Below are positions 34,296 through 44,857 of a DNA stretch of 64,000 nucleotides, one piece after another. The stretch lies in the NCBI GenBank assembly GCA_023014485.1, contig JAJOZX010000486.1, forward strand, positions 1-64,000, in the 5' to 3' direction. The translations under genes and the position numbers were made by a program. Position 1 is the stretch's first letter, and each line of letters opens with the position of its first letter. The DNA comes from Bathynomus jamesi (lineage: Eukaryota > Arthropoda > Malacostraca > Isopoda > Cirolanidae). Below the pieces are notes generated by a model, which was given only the letters and a program-made list of their open reading frames with translations, had not been told where the DNA came from and ran no database searches.

Positions 34296-34504
34296 AGAAT
34301 ATTCTCCAAAACATTATTTGCTGAGAATATTCGAGAATTTTCTTTTTTCTTAGTTTTAAAACATTTTTAGATTGTTTTGCGGCTTTTTAGAGAATTCTAG
34401 AATATTTCAGAACCTTATGGAACTTTCTAGAATGTGTGTGAATATTCTAGACGACTCCAGAACATTCTAGAATACTCCGGAATTGGAAGAAAATTGTATA
34501 TAAA
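34296..34504 (+). promoter_or_regulatory. HSE-like palindrome array plus TATA box
   Basis: Several arrays fit the heat-shock element rule of alternating GAA and TTC separated by two bases: GAATATTCGAGAATTTTC (34,324-34,341, four units), GAACTTTCTAGAA (34,420-34,432, three units) and 34,460-34,482 (five units, one mismatch). About 15 bp downstream is TATATAAA (34,497-34,504). Alternatively these are subterminal transposase-binding repeats of the hAT element; the palindromes at its other end (35,470-35,525) favour that reading. Confidence 0.5.
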
Positions 34505-34828
34505 GGATGGCAAATTGTTTCCTTGGTTAGTTGTGGTTGTGTATAGCAAGAGCAAGTATCATGTAAACTTTTAACATATGGGGATACCCAGAAAAGTTTC
34601 ATGTTCCAGAGAAGTATACGGAAGAATGCAAAGATCAAGAAAAAGAACAGCGGGAGGAGGAGGAGGAAGAAGAAGAAGAAATAGACAAAGAAGGCAATGA
34701 TTGATGAGTCAGAATCCGAAATAATTTTGTCAGAATCAGAGTAAATACCAGGGTAACCAATAATTAATTTTTATATAGTTTTGAAAAAATCAAATAAATA
34801 AAAAAAACTTTCATAAAAACTATTATAC

Positions 34829-35241
34829 TGAAAAACTGAAATTGAACACTTAATTACAAGGGATATTTTTTCTGTTTCTAAACTGTTTTGTATGATATAT
34901 TTTATTAATTTCCATATAATTTTGAAAATAAAAAAAAATATTTGTTTCATAAAAAATTTTTTTTTTATTTATTAGCTATTTATTAACTATTATACTGAAA
35001 AATTGAAATTGAATACTTCATTACAAGGGATATTTTTTCTTTCTAAACTGTTGTGGGATGTTTTATTAATTTCTATATATAATTTTGAAAAAATGAAATT
35101 TTTTTTTTTATACTGATTTTTTTCATAAAGCTGATACTGAAAAACTGAAATTGAACACACAATTACAAGGGGTATTTTTTTTATTTCCAAAGTGTCTTCA
35201 GAGATATTTTATTAATTTCTATATAATTTTGAAAAAAAAAA
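34829..35241. repeat. Tandem ~150-bp repeat, three copies
   Basis: Three diverged copies (about 34,829-34,929, 34,993-35,092 and 35,138-35,241), each starting ACTGAAAAA(C/T)TGAAATTGAA and ending ATAATTTTGAAAA. They lie inside the hAT-like element. Confidence 0.85.
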
Positions 35242-35546
35242 AATTAATAAATAATTTTCATTTAATCACTGCCATCCTGGTAGATACTGTACTTTGAATT
35301 GAAATACAGTCTTTATACAATGATTCAATAAATTTTTTGGATTAGTTAATGTATTTATTTCTTCACTCATCCTATCATTCACCTCTGACTTAAAATTTCT
35401 CCATTTTGACATGAACTGAAGTTAAGCTGTATCGGAATAGTTGGAAAACCTCATGTTCTAAAAAAGAAAATTCTCAAAAATTCTCGGTTCGAAGAATATT
35501 CTCAAGAAAATTCTCGAGAATATTACATTAGTTTGTGGCATTAGAG

Positions 35547-36113
35547 CATGAGTCGGGGAACTTTTTTGGGTATTACCCAAAAATCTATTTGAATGAAATG
35601 AAATTACCCCCAGACTTCAAAGTAAACAAAAACAAGCCAATTGCTCTTAAAATTGTTGCATTTGGTATACAAAAAATTCAAATTCAAAAAATGTTTATTG
35701 GATCCATTATTATGGAGAAATAAAAAAAAGCCACACATGCTGGCATAAGAATAGCACACAAACAAAATTAGTAAAAAGGATTGAAGAACTGAAGAATTTC
35801 ATTCAAAACATCTCCACTTCAGGTTTTGGAAAAATGATGCCATTTCATTTTTGATACAACATCAAAATCAGGACGTAAATTCGTAATATTCTAAAATTTA
35901 GAATAACGCCACATTTATGTAACAAAATAAAATTAAAATATATGAAAAAAATATCAGCACAAAGTGTCAAGCACTAAAAGCACCTCTTCGTTTCATGATA
36001 CCATACACACGACTGAGGCTCTGAGGGAAGTGTCTCTCATACCGCACGCATTACCCCCAAAATTTTTAAATTTACCCCATTTGGGGTAATTTACCCCTGT
36101 TCCCCGACCACTC
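35547..36113. mobile_element. hAT-like MITE (567 bp) with 8-bp target duplication
   Basis: Flanked by CATTAGAG at 35,539-35,546 and 36,114-36,121. The termini CATGAGTCGGGGAAC and GTTCCCCGACCACTC are inverted, matching the common hAT CAGTGGTCGG-type ends. The target sites of this element and hAT element 1 are immediately adjacent. No transposase coding is recognisable. Confidence 0.85.
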
Positions 36114-36121
36114 CATTAGAG

Positions 36122-36169
36122 AATGCTTGGTAAGTGATAAGCAAGGAAGGTTCCAAGGTGGAAGAGGTT
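36122..36169 (+). pseudogene. LINE family D fragment 2 (RT)
   Basis: Short piece encoding R-E-C-L-V-S-D-K-Q-G-R-F-Q-G-G-R-G, which fits the RT block that follows fragment 1. The sequence resumes at 54,027 with a Cys-containing continuation of the same block. Confidence 0.75.
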
Positions 36170-36579
36170 AGTAGTATAGCCGAAAAAAGGGAGACAGAAA
36201 ATGGATCAATTTGAAAATTTCCCCCCCTCACCGTCCTTCATGAGGATCCTTCACCGTCCTTCATGACGGTCCCTCATTTATGAGGTGTCTTTCATGGTCC
36301 TTCAAAAAAAAAAAAAAAAAAAAAGTTTTCACCATTCAAAAATAAAATTTTAAAACAAAATTTTAAAAAATAAATTTAAAAAAATTTAATTTAAAAAATT
36401 AAATTTTAAAAATGATTCGTCTTCACCTTCCTTCAAAAAAAAATTTAAGAAAGGGTTGATCCTGGCCTTCCTCCAAAAAAGTTCTTTCATGAGGCAAACA
36501 AGAACAAACATGCAAAAACATACATACATTCGAGTACTTTCTGTTCAGGCAAGTTCCGCCAGACAGTAGAAATGAAAAC
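36170..36579 (+). repeat. Left terminal inverted repeat of the 17.85-kb unit
   Basis: Matches 53,608-54,020 in inverse orientation. It includes a repeated CACCGTCCTTCATGA motif and homopolymer A runs. The inner edge is fused to the Penelope-like sequence at 36,580. Confidence 0.9.
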
Positions 36580-37308
36580 TGAAGCATTATTCCAATCAAT
36601 ACAGTGGGATAACTCTGACAAATGGACAAAAAGAGCACTGGACGACTGTCCTGTTCTAACGGAATATTGATGCTGTTTTATACGTGTGTGCAAATCCTTT
36701 CCCGTCTGACCTATGTAAAAGGAATCACATTGTTTACAACCAATTTTATAAATAATGCCTGAATTATTGGTAGGGCTATTTTTTACTACGATATTTTTCA
36801 CAATATTGTTATATGAAAATACTACATTAATATCCAAAAGTTTAAGTACATTAGCAATGCCTAAAAAGCCCGGGAAAAATGGAAGTACTAAAATATTTTT
36901 TGACAAAGTACGAGTGTTATTATTGCCCCGATAGAAAGTTCGTTTTGCCTTGTTGAGACAAGATTCCATAAACGCAGATGGATAACACAGATCACTTCCA
37001 ATACCGTTGATTTTTTCTAATTCGGCATCGATGTATTTCGGACTGGCGATCCTAAGGGCGCGGAGAAACATTGAAGAAAAAATGGCCTTAGTGGGGGTGT
37101 CATGTCCCGAGTAAAAGTGTACGTAGGACAAATTGTTTGTTTTTTCCGATAGATACTGAACATAAAACCTGGGCTTTCCCTATGTACACGCACATCCAAA
37201 AACGGAATTGAATTGTCTTGTTCCAGTTCTAAAGTAAACTTAATGGAGGGGACTTGATCATTTAACTGAAGGAGGAAGTTATCCAGGTCACGATTCATGG
37301 GCCAGATA
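36487..37308 (-). pseudogene. Penelope-like element, copy 1: RT end + GIY-YIG endonuclease
   Basis: Minus-strand frames 37,298-37,017 and 37,131-36,487 join with one frame break. The first carries the end of a Penelope RT (F-T-L-E-L-E-Q-D-N-S-I-P-F-L-D-V, a family signature). The second carries a GIY-YIG endonuclease domain (G-I-I-Y-K-I-G-C-K-Q-C-D-S-F-Y-I-G-Q-T-G, then R-I-K-Q-H). Penelope elements use these for target cleavage and reverse transcription. The C-terminal ~30 residues of the open frame are not Penelope: the frame runs from S-V-F into the terminal repeat of the large unit. The RT catalytic region is missing (5' truncation at about 37,308). Confidence 0.85.
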
Positions 37309-37837
37309 AAGGACAGGACAGTCGTCCAGTGCCCTTTTTGTCCATTTGCCAGAGTTATCCCACTGTATTGATTGGAATAATGCTTCAGTTTTATTTCACT
37401 CTAGCAACATTGTTAATAGAAATATTCTTGAGTCTGCCATTATCCAACTTTCAAATAACTTCAACATAAGCAAAGGTCTTTTTCAACTCGATCCTGTTGT
37501 TTTGAATTCCTTCAGAAAAGATTTAGATAAGAAGGGTAGAACGCTAAATCTTTGGTAAACTTGTATGCCACTCTAATAACTTTTATTTTTCAATTTATTT
37601 TTATATACAAGATGGGTAGAGTGATAAAACCCGGGCAGATTTCCAGTATAAATTTGTATTTTTTTAACATTGGTTGGAAACAATTAATTTAATCTTGTGC
37701 TAAAAATCGGTAGTTTGATCTTGTGCTAAAAATCGATAGTGTTTCCTTACAAAGTTGTATGCCCCGCCCACAATCTTTTAATTTTTAATAATTTAATTTT
37801 TTTTTTTTAAATTTCATTTCTCCGTTTATTGTATAAT

Positions 37838-37886
<49 letters not shown>

Positions 37887-37990
37887 CTGTAACCTATATA
37901 TAGACTGTAACGCTCTATGTACTTCAGTGTTCCTGAGGATGTCATTAGACGAAAGCGCTTGAGCACCTTTCTGTGTTTCCTTTCCTTCGT
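37309..37990 (+). mobile_element. Penelope-like element, copy 2, head to head with copy 1
   Basis: The plus strand from 37,309 repeats, in inverse orientation, the segment at 36,580-36,660 and then continues with the proper GIY-YIG ORF C-terminus (37,346-37,558, ending K-D-L-D-K-K-G-R-T-L-N-L-W), a 3' UTR and a hammerhead-like motif. It ends near an (AT)n run. Both copies have their 5' breaks at the same point and 3' ends outward. Confidence 0.8.
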
Positions 37991-38018
37991 GGTTTTATTC
38001 ATCACATATCTATACATC

Positions 38019-38049
<31 letters not shown>

Positions 38050-38070
38050 TATATAATATATATATATATT
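37838..38070. repeat. (AT)n tracts at the Penelope/LINE C boundary
   Basis: Two (AT)n runs (37,838-37,870 and about 38,017-38,070); the second directly abuts the truncated 5' end of LINE C. Confidence 0.9.
37933..37954 (+). ncRNA. Hammerhead-ribozyme-like core in Penelope 3' region
   Basis: CTGAGGA (the conserved CUGANGA box) is followed by a GTC-ATTA-GAC stem-loop and GAAA, the second conserved box, spaced as in minimal type I hammerheads. Penelope-like elements are known to carry such ribozymes in their terminal repeats. I could not identify stem III and the cleavage triplet with certainty. Confidence 0.5.
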
Positions 38071-39345
38071 AGGAACATTGTGTCGAGGACAAAACATTGA
38101 TGTAATATATACTGATTTTGCTAAAGCCTTCGATAAATGTGACCATGGAATCATAGCACACAAACTTAAGGATACAGGAATTACTGGAAACCTAGGAAGG
38201 TGGATATTTAATTTCTTGACGCAAAGAACGCAAAGAGTGGTGGTAAACGGAGTTAAATCGGAAGTCTCGGAAGTCGTGAGCTCTGTCCCACAAGGGACAG
38301 TATTAGCTCCCTTGCTGTTCATAATAATGATTGCAGATATTGATGCAGATATTAAGGACAGTATTGTATCATGCTTCGCAGATGACACGAAGATATGTAA
38401 GGAAATATTGAACGAAGATGACATAAGAAAACTACAAAACGACATTGAAACATTATTCCAGTGGGCAGAAGACAACTATATGAAGTTCAACGAAGAAAAA
38501 TTCCAACTTCTAAGATATGGTAATAATAAAGAGCTACAGAAAAAAGGGTACAAAACTCCGCAAGCCAAACAGATAACACCAAATCCACAAGTCAGGGATC
38601 TTGGAGTAATAATGTCGTCGGATGCAGAATTCAGAGAGCACTATAAAATCAAAATCACAACGGCTAGAAAAATAATGGGAATCATCTGGAGGAGCTTCCG
38701 CAGCAGAAAAGCAAACATCATGCTCAAATTATGGAAGAGTCTAGTCCTACCAATAATTGAGTATTGCTCAGTACTCAAGCCCACACAGAAAAAGAGACAT
38801 TGCGAGCATTGAAGCTATACAAAGGACTTTTACGTCTAAGATAGAGGAAACGGAAGGTGAAGACTACTGGTCTCGACTACAATCCCTGGAACTCTACTCT
38901 CTTGAAAGAAGGCGAGAGCGGTACACAATAATATACATATGGAACATACTTGAGGGCTCTGTCCCTAACCTCAGAAATGAAATAGAAACAAACTGGAATG
39001 AGAGAAGAGGCAGATTTTGTACGGTTCCAGCTGCGGTGGGACAAGGAGCCATGAAAACGAGGATGGAAAATACCCTCAGAATACGGGGCCCAAAGCTTTT
39101 CAATGTCCTTCCAAAAGAAGTGAGGAATCTCCAGCACACCAACCTGAATAACTTCAAGAACCAGCTGGACAGATTCTTGTGCAAAGTCCCTGACCAGCCA
39201 TGCGTGGCTGGCTACGAGGGCAGGAGGCGATCACAGAGCAATTCCCTCCTTCACCAAGTCCCGCAAATGAGGCGGGATGCTGCAGAGGGGTCGACCGCAG
39301 GTCGATCCTGAACCGTTGTTCAAACTCAACAAAAGTAAACAAAAG
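38071..39345 (+). pseudogene. LINE family C copy 1 (CR1-like), 5'-truncated
   Basis: RT from the Y-T-D-F-A-K-A-F-D-K block onward, with VPQGTVLAPLLF and FADDTKI, then the C-terminus ending near S-N-S-L-L-H-Q. One frameshift near 38,780 separates 38,078-38,770 from 38,780-39,311. It is flanked by (AT)n on both sides, with 3' end AAAGTAAGTAA followed by (TA)n. It is a different family from A and B: the 'S-N-S-L-L-H-Q' terminal motif is shared with the copy at 52,060-53,041. Confidence 0.85.
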
Positions 39346-39371
39346 TAAGTAATATATATATATATATACTG

Positions 39372-39403
<32 letters not shown>

Positions 39404-39416
39404 ATATATATATATC

Positions 39417-39470
<54 letters not shown>
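39346..39470. repeat. (AT)n tract
   Basis: AT run between LINE C and the inverted LINE B fragment. Confidence 0.95.
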
Positions 39471-39474
<4 letters not shown>

Positions 39475-40494
39475 ATAATGTTTCAGACCAACAAAGACCC
39501 TAGGATCCACTCATGGCTGGTCTACCTAACTGTGTTCGTAATTGTGTATGTCCTCCGTGGTGGCGGAGGGGACCTACAATTTTACGTGGGTTCCGAACCA
39601 CAAGAACATAAGAAATTTATGTAACAACTTCCTGTACAATGTGTACATTGGCAACGACCAATTTAGCAAAACTGATTAATTATCGATTTAAAACTAAAGA
39701 TAGAATCTCTGGATCCAGAGGATCACGTCATAATAGACTACTATCCACAAATATGTTACACTCTATATCTATTTATAACCGACATGCAAATATATCAGAT
39801 CCAGAGAATCCAGTCAATTTCATTACGGTATCCATCAATACTAGTACCTTGTCACGAAAAATAAGTCACGGTCCATATCGATTGTGGACCAAGTCAAAAT
39901 TTACAACCATATACATTACAATATATACACTTACGAGGAAAAGTGTAGGTGTGGCTGTAAAGACTGTACAGTAATGTAGAAATGTGTGTGCACCCATCTT
40001 GGGATCTTGGGTCTCCCATTTAAAGGTGTTTGTGGGGCAAGTGAAGATCATGAGTTTTTCAATACCTCACAGTACTATGGGGGGGCACCGCTCAGCAGAG
40101 GAATCTCTTTAAATGGGGTGTGTAAGGACAGAGAGTATCCCCTAACCCAAGACGCTGCCTCCCTATATCCCACAACACTTGTGTTGAGCTGTGGGATCTA
40201 TCCCCACAAAGCCTTAATTTTACTACCTTAAACTATACCCAATCTATCAACATATGCGTCTAATCGATTTTTAAACATAATTTTGAAAACCTGGATTAGA
40301 TCACCCCTTAACCTCCTAGTCTCGAGTGTTGTCAATTTTAACTCCTTAAGCCTATCCTCGTACGACTTTGACCTAAGCGACGGAATCATCTTAGTTGCTC
40401 GTCTTTGAACTCTTTCGATTTTGTCTATATCTTTGCGCATATGCGGATTCCAAAATTGGACCGCGTGCTCCAAATGGGGTCTAACTAATGATTT
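39471..40494 (-). mobile_element. LINE family B copy 1: inverted, 5'-truncated
   Basis: The minus-strand copy of the LINE B 3' end matches 44,403-45,595 at about 97% by eye: ORF2 C-terminus (40,473-40,228) and ~740-bp 3' UTR, ending with the TTATAATG tail against (AT)n. An internal deletion of about 170 bp joins F-K-I-M to F-K-N-R at a shared ATG. It directly abuts the 5' end of the full-length copy, head to head. Confidence 0.88.
40228..40491 (-). pseudogene. LINE B ORF2 C-terminal fragment with internal deletion
   Basis: About 85 codons of the CR1 ORF2 C-terminus (E-H-A-V-Q-F-W-N-P-H, R-R-A-T-K-M-I-P-S), with the stretch from N-G-F-D-N to S-I-N-M missing relative to the plus-strand copy. 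It ends Y-V-D-R-L-G-I-V. Confidence 0.9.
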
Positions 40495-41082
40495 CTAAAG
40501 TGTTTTATCGAGTGTCTAGTGTTACCAATTGAATAAGTGGTTATCGTTCAAGTGTCTTTAAAAAAAAAAAAGTGTTTGGTGCATTCTTAACTAAATTACT
40601 TCGTGTTACTAATGATTAATTAACGAATATATTTCATTTATTGACTTTATTCATTACTATATTACTTGAGTAAACCAAGGCTAGTGCTTGTTTGTTTTCC
40701 GAATATATTACTACACGAGGTTTCATAAGGTTGAAATTCCCTTGGTTTGCCTTTTTTGTTTTTCAAATCTATCAGAAACGAGGTTTCTTAAGGTTCGTTT
40801 TCCCTTAACACACTACCTGACCTCCCGAAGGGTCAATCACCGTGGGAAAAAAAAGGAATTAAGTCAGTCGAAGAGCGACAGATAAGTGCCATTTAATACG
40901 TTTTCTTTAACAGATCTTTCGTCGGTAGCCTTGTAGTTATATATTCATTTAGCATAAAATTGTGTTAGAAGAACATTCTTGCCGGTTTTCGCAGGTGACG
41001 GTACAATAAGCACCCGGTATACCTACGTTGTAATTTATTAATTTCCAAACGCTCGGTTTTTTTTTTTTTTTTTTTTTAAAGC

Positions 41083-42021
41083 ATGGCACTCCGGTCAAGT
41101 ACTTGCAGTCGCTGTGAAGGGAAATTTGCCACTTACGCGTTTATAATGGCTAATATTAATGAACAGTTAGTTTGCAGATGGTGCTCAAGCATGGAAGTGC
41201 TGAGGAACGAGTTAGAACGTGAGAGGGAGGCCAGGGTGAGGCTTGAAGAAGCCGTGATGCTCCTGACGGCAAAATTAGAATCCCTCGAGACTCCACTTAC
41301 GACCCCTCCTGCCTCAGTTTCTACTAATAATATAAATAGTACTAATAGCCCTCTCTCTTCCCCTAGTTCCCAACCCTTCGTTCGAGTGCGAAATGGAGCC
41401 CCATTGCGAAAAGCAAAGACTTGTCTACCAGTAATAACAAGCAATAAGTTTTCTGTTTTAGGTTTCGAAGATACTGATGAACCGGAAATACGACTCGTTG
41501 GCGATTCCATTGTTCGAGGGCAGCTCGAGGAATTCTGTGGGAGAAACCCTCGTCGTAGGCGCCGTTACTGCTACCCTGGTGCAAGGGTGGAGGATATAAC
41601 TAATAATGTTGTCCATTTTACAGACGGTACCGCCGAGGACACAACGTACGTTATTCATGTCGGTACTAATAACGTTTTAAATTCTAGATCGGAAGAACTG
41701 CTGGCTAGGTACAGGGACTTATTAGAGCGACTAAAGGAGAAAACTAATAATAAGATTGTTTTAACAGGTATACTTCCTCGAATTATCCAACGTAACGATT
41801 TCTACAGCAAGGCGACCTATATTAACAATAACCTAAAGACTCTTTGCCAACAGGAAGGAGTGCATTTTGGAAATTTTTGGAACAGTTTCTACGGCAGAAG
41901 GGACTTGTTCCTCGAAGATGGACTTCATCTTAATGACGTTGGAGCTGCGCGTTTAGGAAGACTATTTCATAATACTGTCTCTTCTTTTCAGGCTGCCGTA
42001 ACTCGAACGGTCCCAGCGTAA
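41083..42021 (+). CDS. LINE B ORF1: zinc finger/coiled coil/SGNH hydrolase protein, intact
   Basis: 312 codons from ATG 41,083, uninterrupted. Two C-x2-C pairs (C8/C11 and C31/C34) suggest a zinc-binding fold. A charged coiled coil follows at about 36-72, then a Ser/Thr/Pro linker (73-100). The SGNH-hydrolase domain occupies about 135-298: VGDS with nucleophile S142, oxyanion Asn in GTNN (194-197), and DGLHLN with catalytic D279 and H282. All catalytic positions are kept. CR1 ORF1 proteins act as RNA-binding chaperones; the role of the esterase is unknown. ORF2 follows downstream. Confidence 0.93.
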   Translation: MALRSSTCSRCEGKFATYAFIMANINEQLVCRWCSSMEVLRNELEREREARVRLEEAVMLLTAKLESLETPLTTPPASVSTNNINSTNSPLSSPSSQPFVRVRNGAPLRKAKTCLPVITSNKFSVLGFEDTDEPEIRLVGDSIVRGQLEEFCGRNPRRRRRYCYPGARVEDITNNVVHFTDGTAEDTTYVIHVGTNNVLNSRSEELLARYRDLLERLKEKTNNKIVLTGILPRIIQRNDFYSKATYINNNLKTLCQQEGVHFGNFWNSFYGRRDLFLEDGLHLNDVGAARLGRLFHNTVSSFQAAVTRTVPA

Positions 42022-42064
42022 ATTCCACTAATTTCACCTGCGCTCGCAAAGGTGTAATTACAAA

Positions 42065-44857
42065 CAATTTGAAGGTTCTATCCTTAAATGCTCGTAGCCT
42101 ACGAAATAAAATAAATTAATTTTTTTCTTTAATTGCTTGTAAAGACTATGATTTAATTGCGATAAACGAATCGTGGCTTAGCACTGAAACACGTGACTTT
42201 GTAGGGGAGTATCAAATTAAAGGTTATAGACATTTTGTTAAAAACAGAATAGGTAGGCGAGGAGGCGGTGTTATGTTGTATATCAAAGATAATATTGCGA
42301 ACGTTATAGAAGTAAAGCACTCAATTCCAGAACCGATAGATTCGACTATAGCAGAACTTAAATTAAACGACTTCAAACTTCTTGTTGCGGTTATATATAG
42401 GCCCCCTAATCAAACAGCTGATACGGACGAAGCGTTATATCGTGAACTAAAGAGAATAATCGGTAGTGAGCAGACTTTAGTTATGGGTGACTTTAATTGC
42501 GCCAACGTGAATTACGATACAATGCAGGGAGACGCGGAAGGTAATCGTTTAGTTAATTTTCTCGAGGATAGCTTTCTTATTCAAAAGGTTGGGGAACCTA
42601 CGAGGTTGGACAGTATTTTAGATTTAGTAATAACTACGGATGATAGGCTAATTACTGATCTTCAAGTAATAGAACCGTTGAGCAATAGCGATCACAATAT
42701 GGTAGAGTTTCTCTTCTCAGTAAGTCACTCGAAACCAACTAACTCGACTAAAATTCCTAACTTCCAGCACGCAGACTTTTGTAAATTTCGAGATAAATTG
42801 TCACACGTCAATTGGGAAAACGTGATGGGGAACTCCAATGCAAAACTAATGTGGGAATCGTTTGAAACAGTATTTAGGACTACAAATGAGGAATGTGTAC
42901 CGTACAAAATTAAGCGTGCGAAAGTAAACAACAAGCCCTTGTGGTTTACTTCTAGAGTAGGAGACATTATAAAGAGTAGAGATAGGGCTTATAAGCAACA
43001 TAAGTGCGATAAAGACAATTTGTTGTTACGAAACAACTACATATCTCTGAGGCGTGAAGGGAAATGTGTAATAAAAAAGTCCAAGCGCGAATTTGAAATC
43101 TCCGTAGCTCGTGACGGTAAAGAAAACCCCAAGCGATTCTTTCAATACGTCAATAAAGAAATCCAGTAAAAAGTGTCTTGGGTCCATTGAAAAATGTAAA
43201 CGGAGATCTAATTTCTGAAAACAAGGAAATGGCTACCTTGCTAAACGAATTTTTTACGTCAGTTTTTACTATAGAAGATGTAACGAATATCCCTACGGTC
43301 ATAGACATAATACCTTTTGATAATGGTAATATTTTGGATAATATTGTCGTTAGTGAAGGGGTGGTAATGCGCTATATTGAAAAGATGAAAACGCGTAAAT
43401 CACCGGGTCCGGATTCCATATATCCCATACAACTAAAAGAATTAAAAGATAGCATTGTTGTGCCGCTAACAAAGATTTTTAATGCGTCTATTTCTGAGGG
43501 GTGCGTACCAGATAATTTCAAGTTAGCAAACGTAACACCTATCTTTAAGAAAGGCGATAAAGGTGCGGCGGGAAATTATAGGCCAATCAGTTTAACGTCT
43601 GTTGTAGGTAAGCTACTGGAATCAATAATTAGGGATCGTATAGTCGAACACTTAGAATTCCATAAGCTAGTTAGAAATACGCATCACGGATTCAGGCGAA
43701 ACAAATCTTGCCTAACTAATCTTTTAGAATTTTTCCAAAGCGTGGTTGACGTTTACGATAGACATCGGGCGGTTGATGTAGTGTATTTAGATTTTCAAAA
43801 AGCGTTTGACACCGTGCCGCACAAAAGACTCATTGAAAACACTAAGGCTCATGGAATCAGGGGTGTAGTAATAAATTGGCTAGAAGAGTGGTTGCGAGGT
43901 AGGAAACAGAGGGTGGTCGTTGATGGAGTGGAGTCGTGTTGGGCTAATGTAGCGAGTGGCGTTCTTCAGGGTTCTGTATTGGGCCCCTTGCTTTTTCTTA
44001 TATATATTAACGATTTAGATGTCGGCCTAGTCAGTACAGTTTCAAAGTTTGCGGATGACACGAAGCTGGGTGGTATGGCGATTAATGACGAAGATAGAGG
44101 TGAAATTCAGGAAGATCTAAATAAAATCGTTGATTGGTCAGTCACATGGCAAATGAGATTTAACGTGGATAAGTGCAAAATTGTGCATATAGGTTCGCGT
44201 AACGGTAATTTTGCGTATAGTATGTCAGCGAAAGATTTAACAAGTGTAGAGCAGGAAAAAGATTTACGAGTTATAGTCACTAGTGATTTAAAAGTAGCGA
44301 AACAAAGTACAGCAGCGGTCAATAAGGCGAATAAAGTGTTAGGTTTTATAGCTCGAAATTTTGAGTACAAATCGCGCGATATTATAGTTCCTCTTTATAA
44401 AGCATTAGTTAGACCCCATTTGGAGTACGCGGTCCAATTTTGGAATCCGCATATGCGCAAAGATATAGACAAAATCGAAAGAGTTCAAAGACGAGCAACT
44501 AAGATGATTCCGTCGCTTAGGTCAAAGTCGTACGAGGATAGGCTTAAGGAGTTAAAATTGACAACACTCGAGACTAGGAGGTTAAGGGGTGATCTAATCC
44601 AGGTTTTCAAAATTATGAATGGGTTCGATAACGTAGATAGAGATAGCTTTTTCGAAATATCTCAATATAATAGGACTAGAAATAACGGGTGTAAGTTGAC
44701 AAGTAGAAGGTTCGAGACAGCAGTTGCCAAAAACTTTTTTACGCATAGAATAGTAAATAGCTGCAATAGTTTGCCGGTAGAAGTAATTAGTAGCACGTCT
44801 ATAAACATGTTTAAGAATCGATTAGACGCATATGTTGATAGATTGGGTATAGTTTAA
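42065..44857 (+). pseudogene. LINE B ORF2 (endonuclease + RT), nearly intact
   Basis: CR1 ORF2 with LSLNARS, NESW, YRPP, GDFN and SDH in the endonuclease half, and SPGPDSI, PIFKKGD, NYRPISLTS, LDFQKAFD and FADD in the RT half. The defects are a GAA-to-TAA-type stop at 42,117-42,119 (R-N-K-I-N-stop, where A has R-N-K-F-R-E) and a frameshift between 43,150 and 43,180 in an A-rich stretch (Y-V-N-K segment). The longest open piece is 43,178-44,857 (559 codons). V-L-Q-G-S replaces P-Q-G-S in RT. Confidence 0.92.

Larger units (their letters stand above)
34281..35530. mobile_element. hAT-like element 1 (1,250 bp) with 8-bp target duplication
   Basis: Flanked by the direct repeat GTTTGTGG (34,273-34,280 and 35,531-35,538). 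The ends read TAGTGATGT... and ...ACATTA, a short imperfect inverted repeat of hAT type, and both subterminal regions are rich in AGAATATTCTC-like palindromes. The interior holds an acidic ORF remnant near 34,580-34,700 and about three tandem ~150-bp repeats. No transposase domain is recognisable, so it is probably non-autonomous. Confidence 0.75.

Noticed and set aside
36230..36300. Hammerhead motif in the terminal repeat of the large unit
   Set aside because: CCTTCATGA repeats resemble a stem, but the CUGANGA and GAAA boxes are not present at proper spacing.
37346..37558. Independent plus-strand gene
   Set aside because: It is the C-terminus of the Penelope GIY-YIG protein in the inverted copy, not a separate gene.
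39639..39974. ~110-codon ORF present in both LINE B 3' UTR arms
   Set aside because: The two versions differ at non-synonymous sites and by an indel; similarity is explained by the arms being copies.
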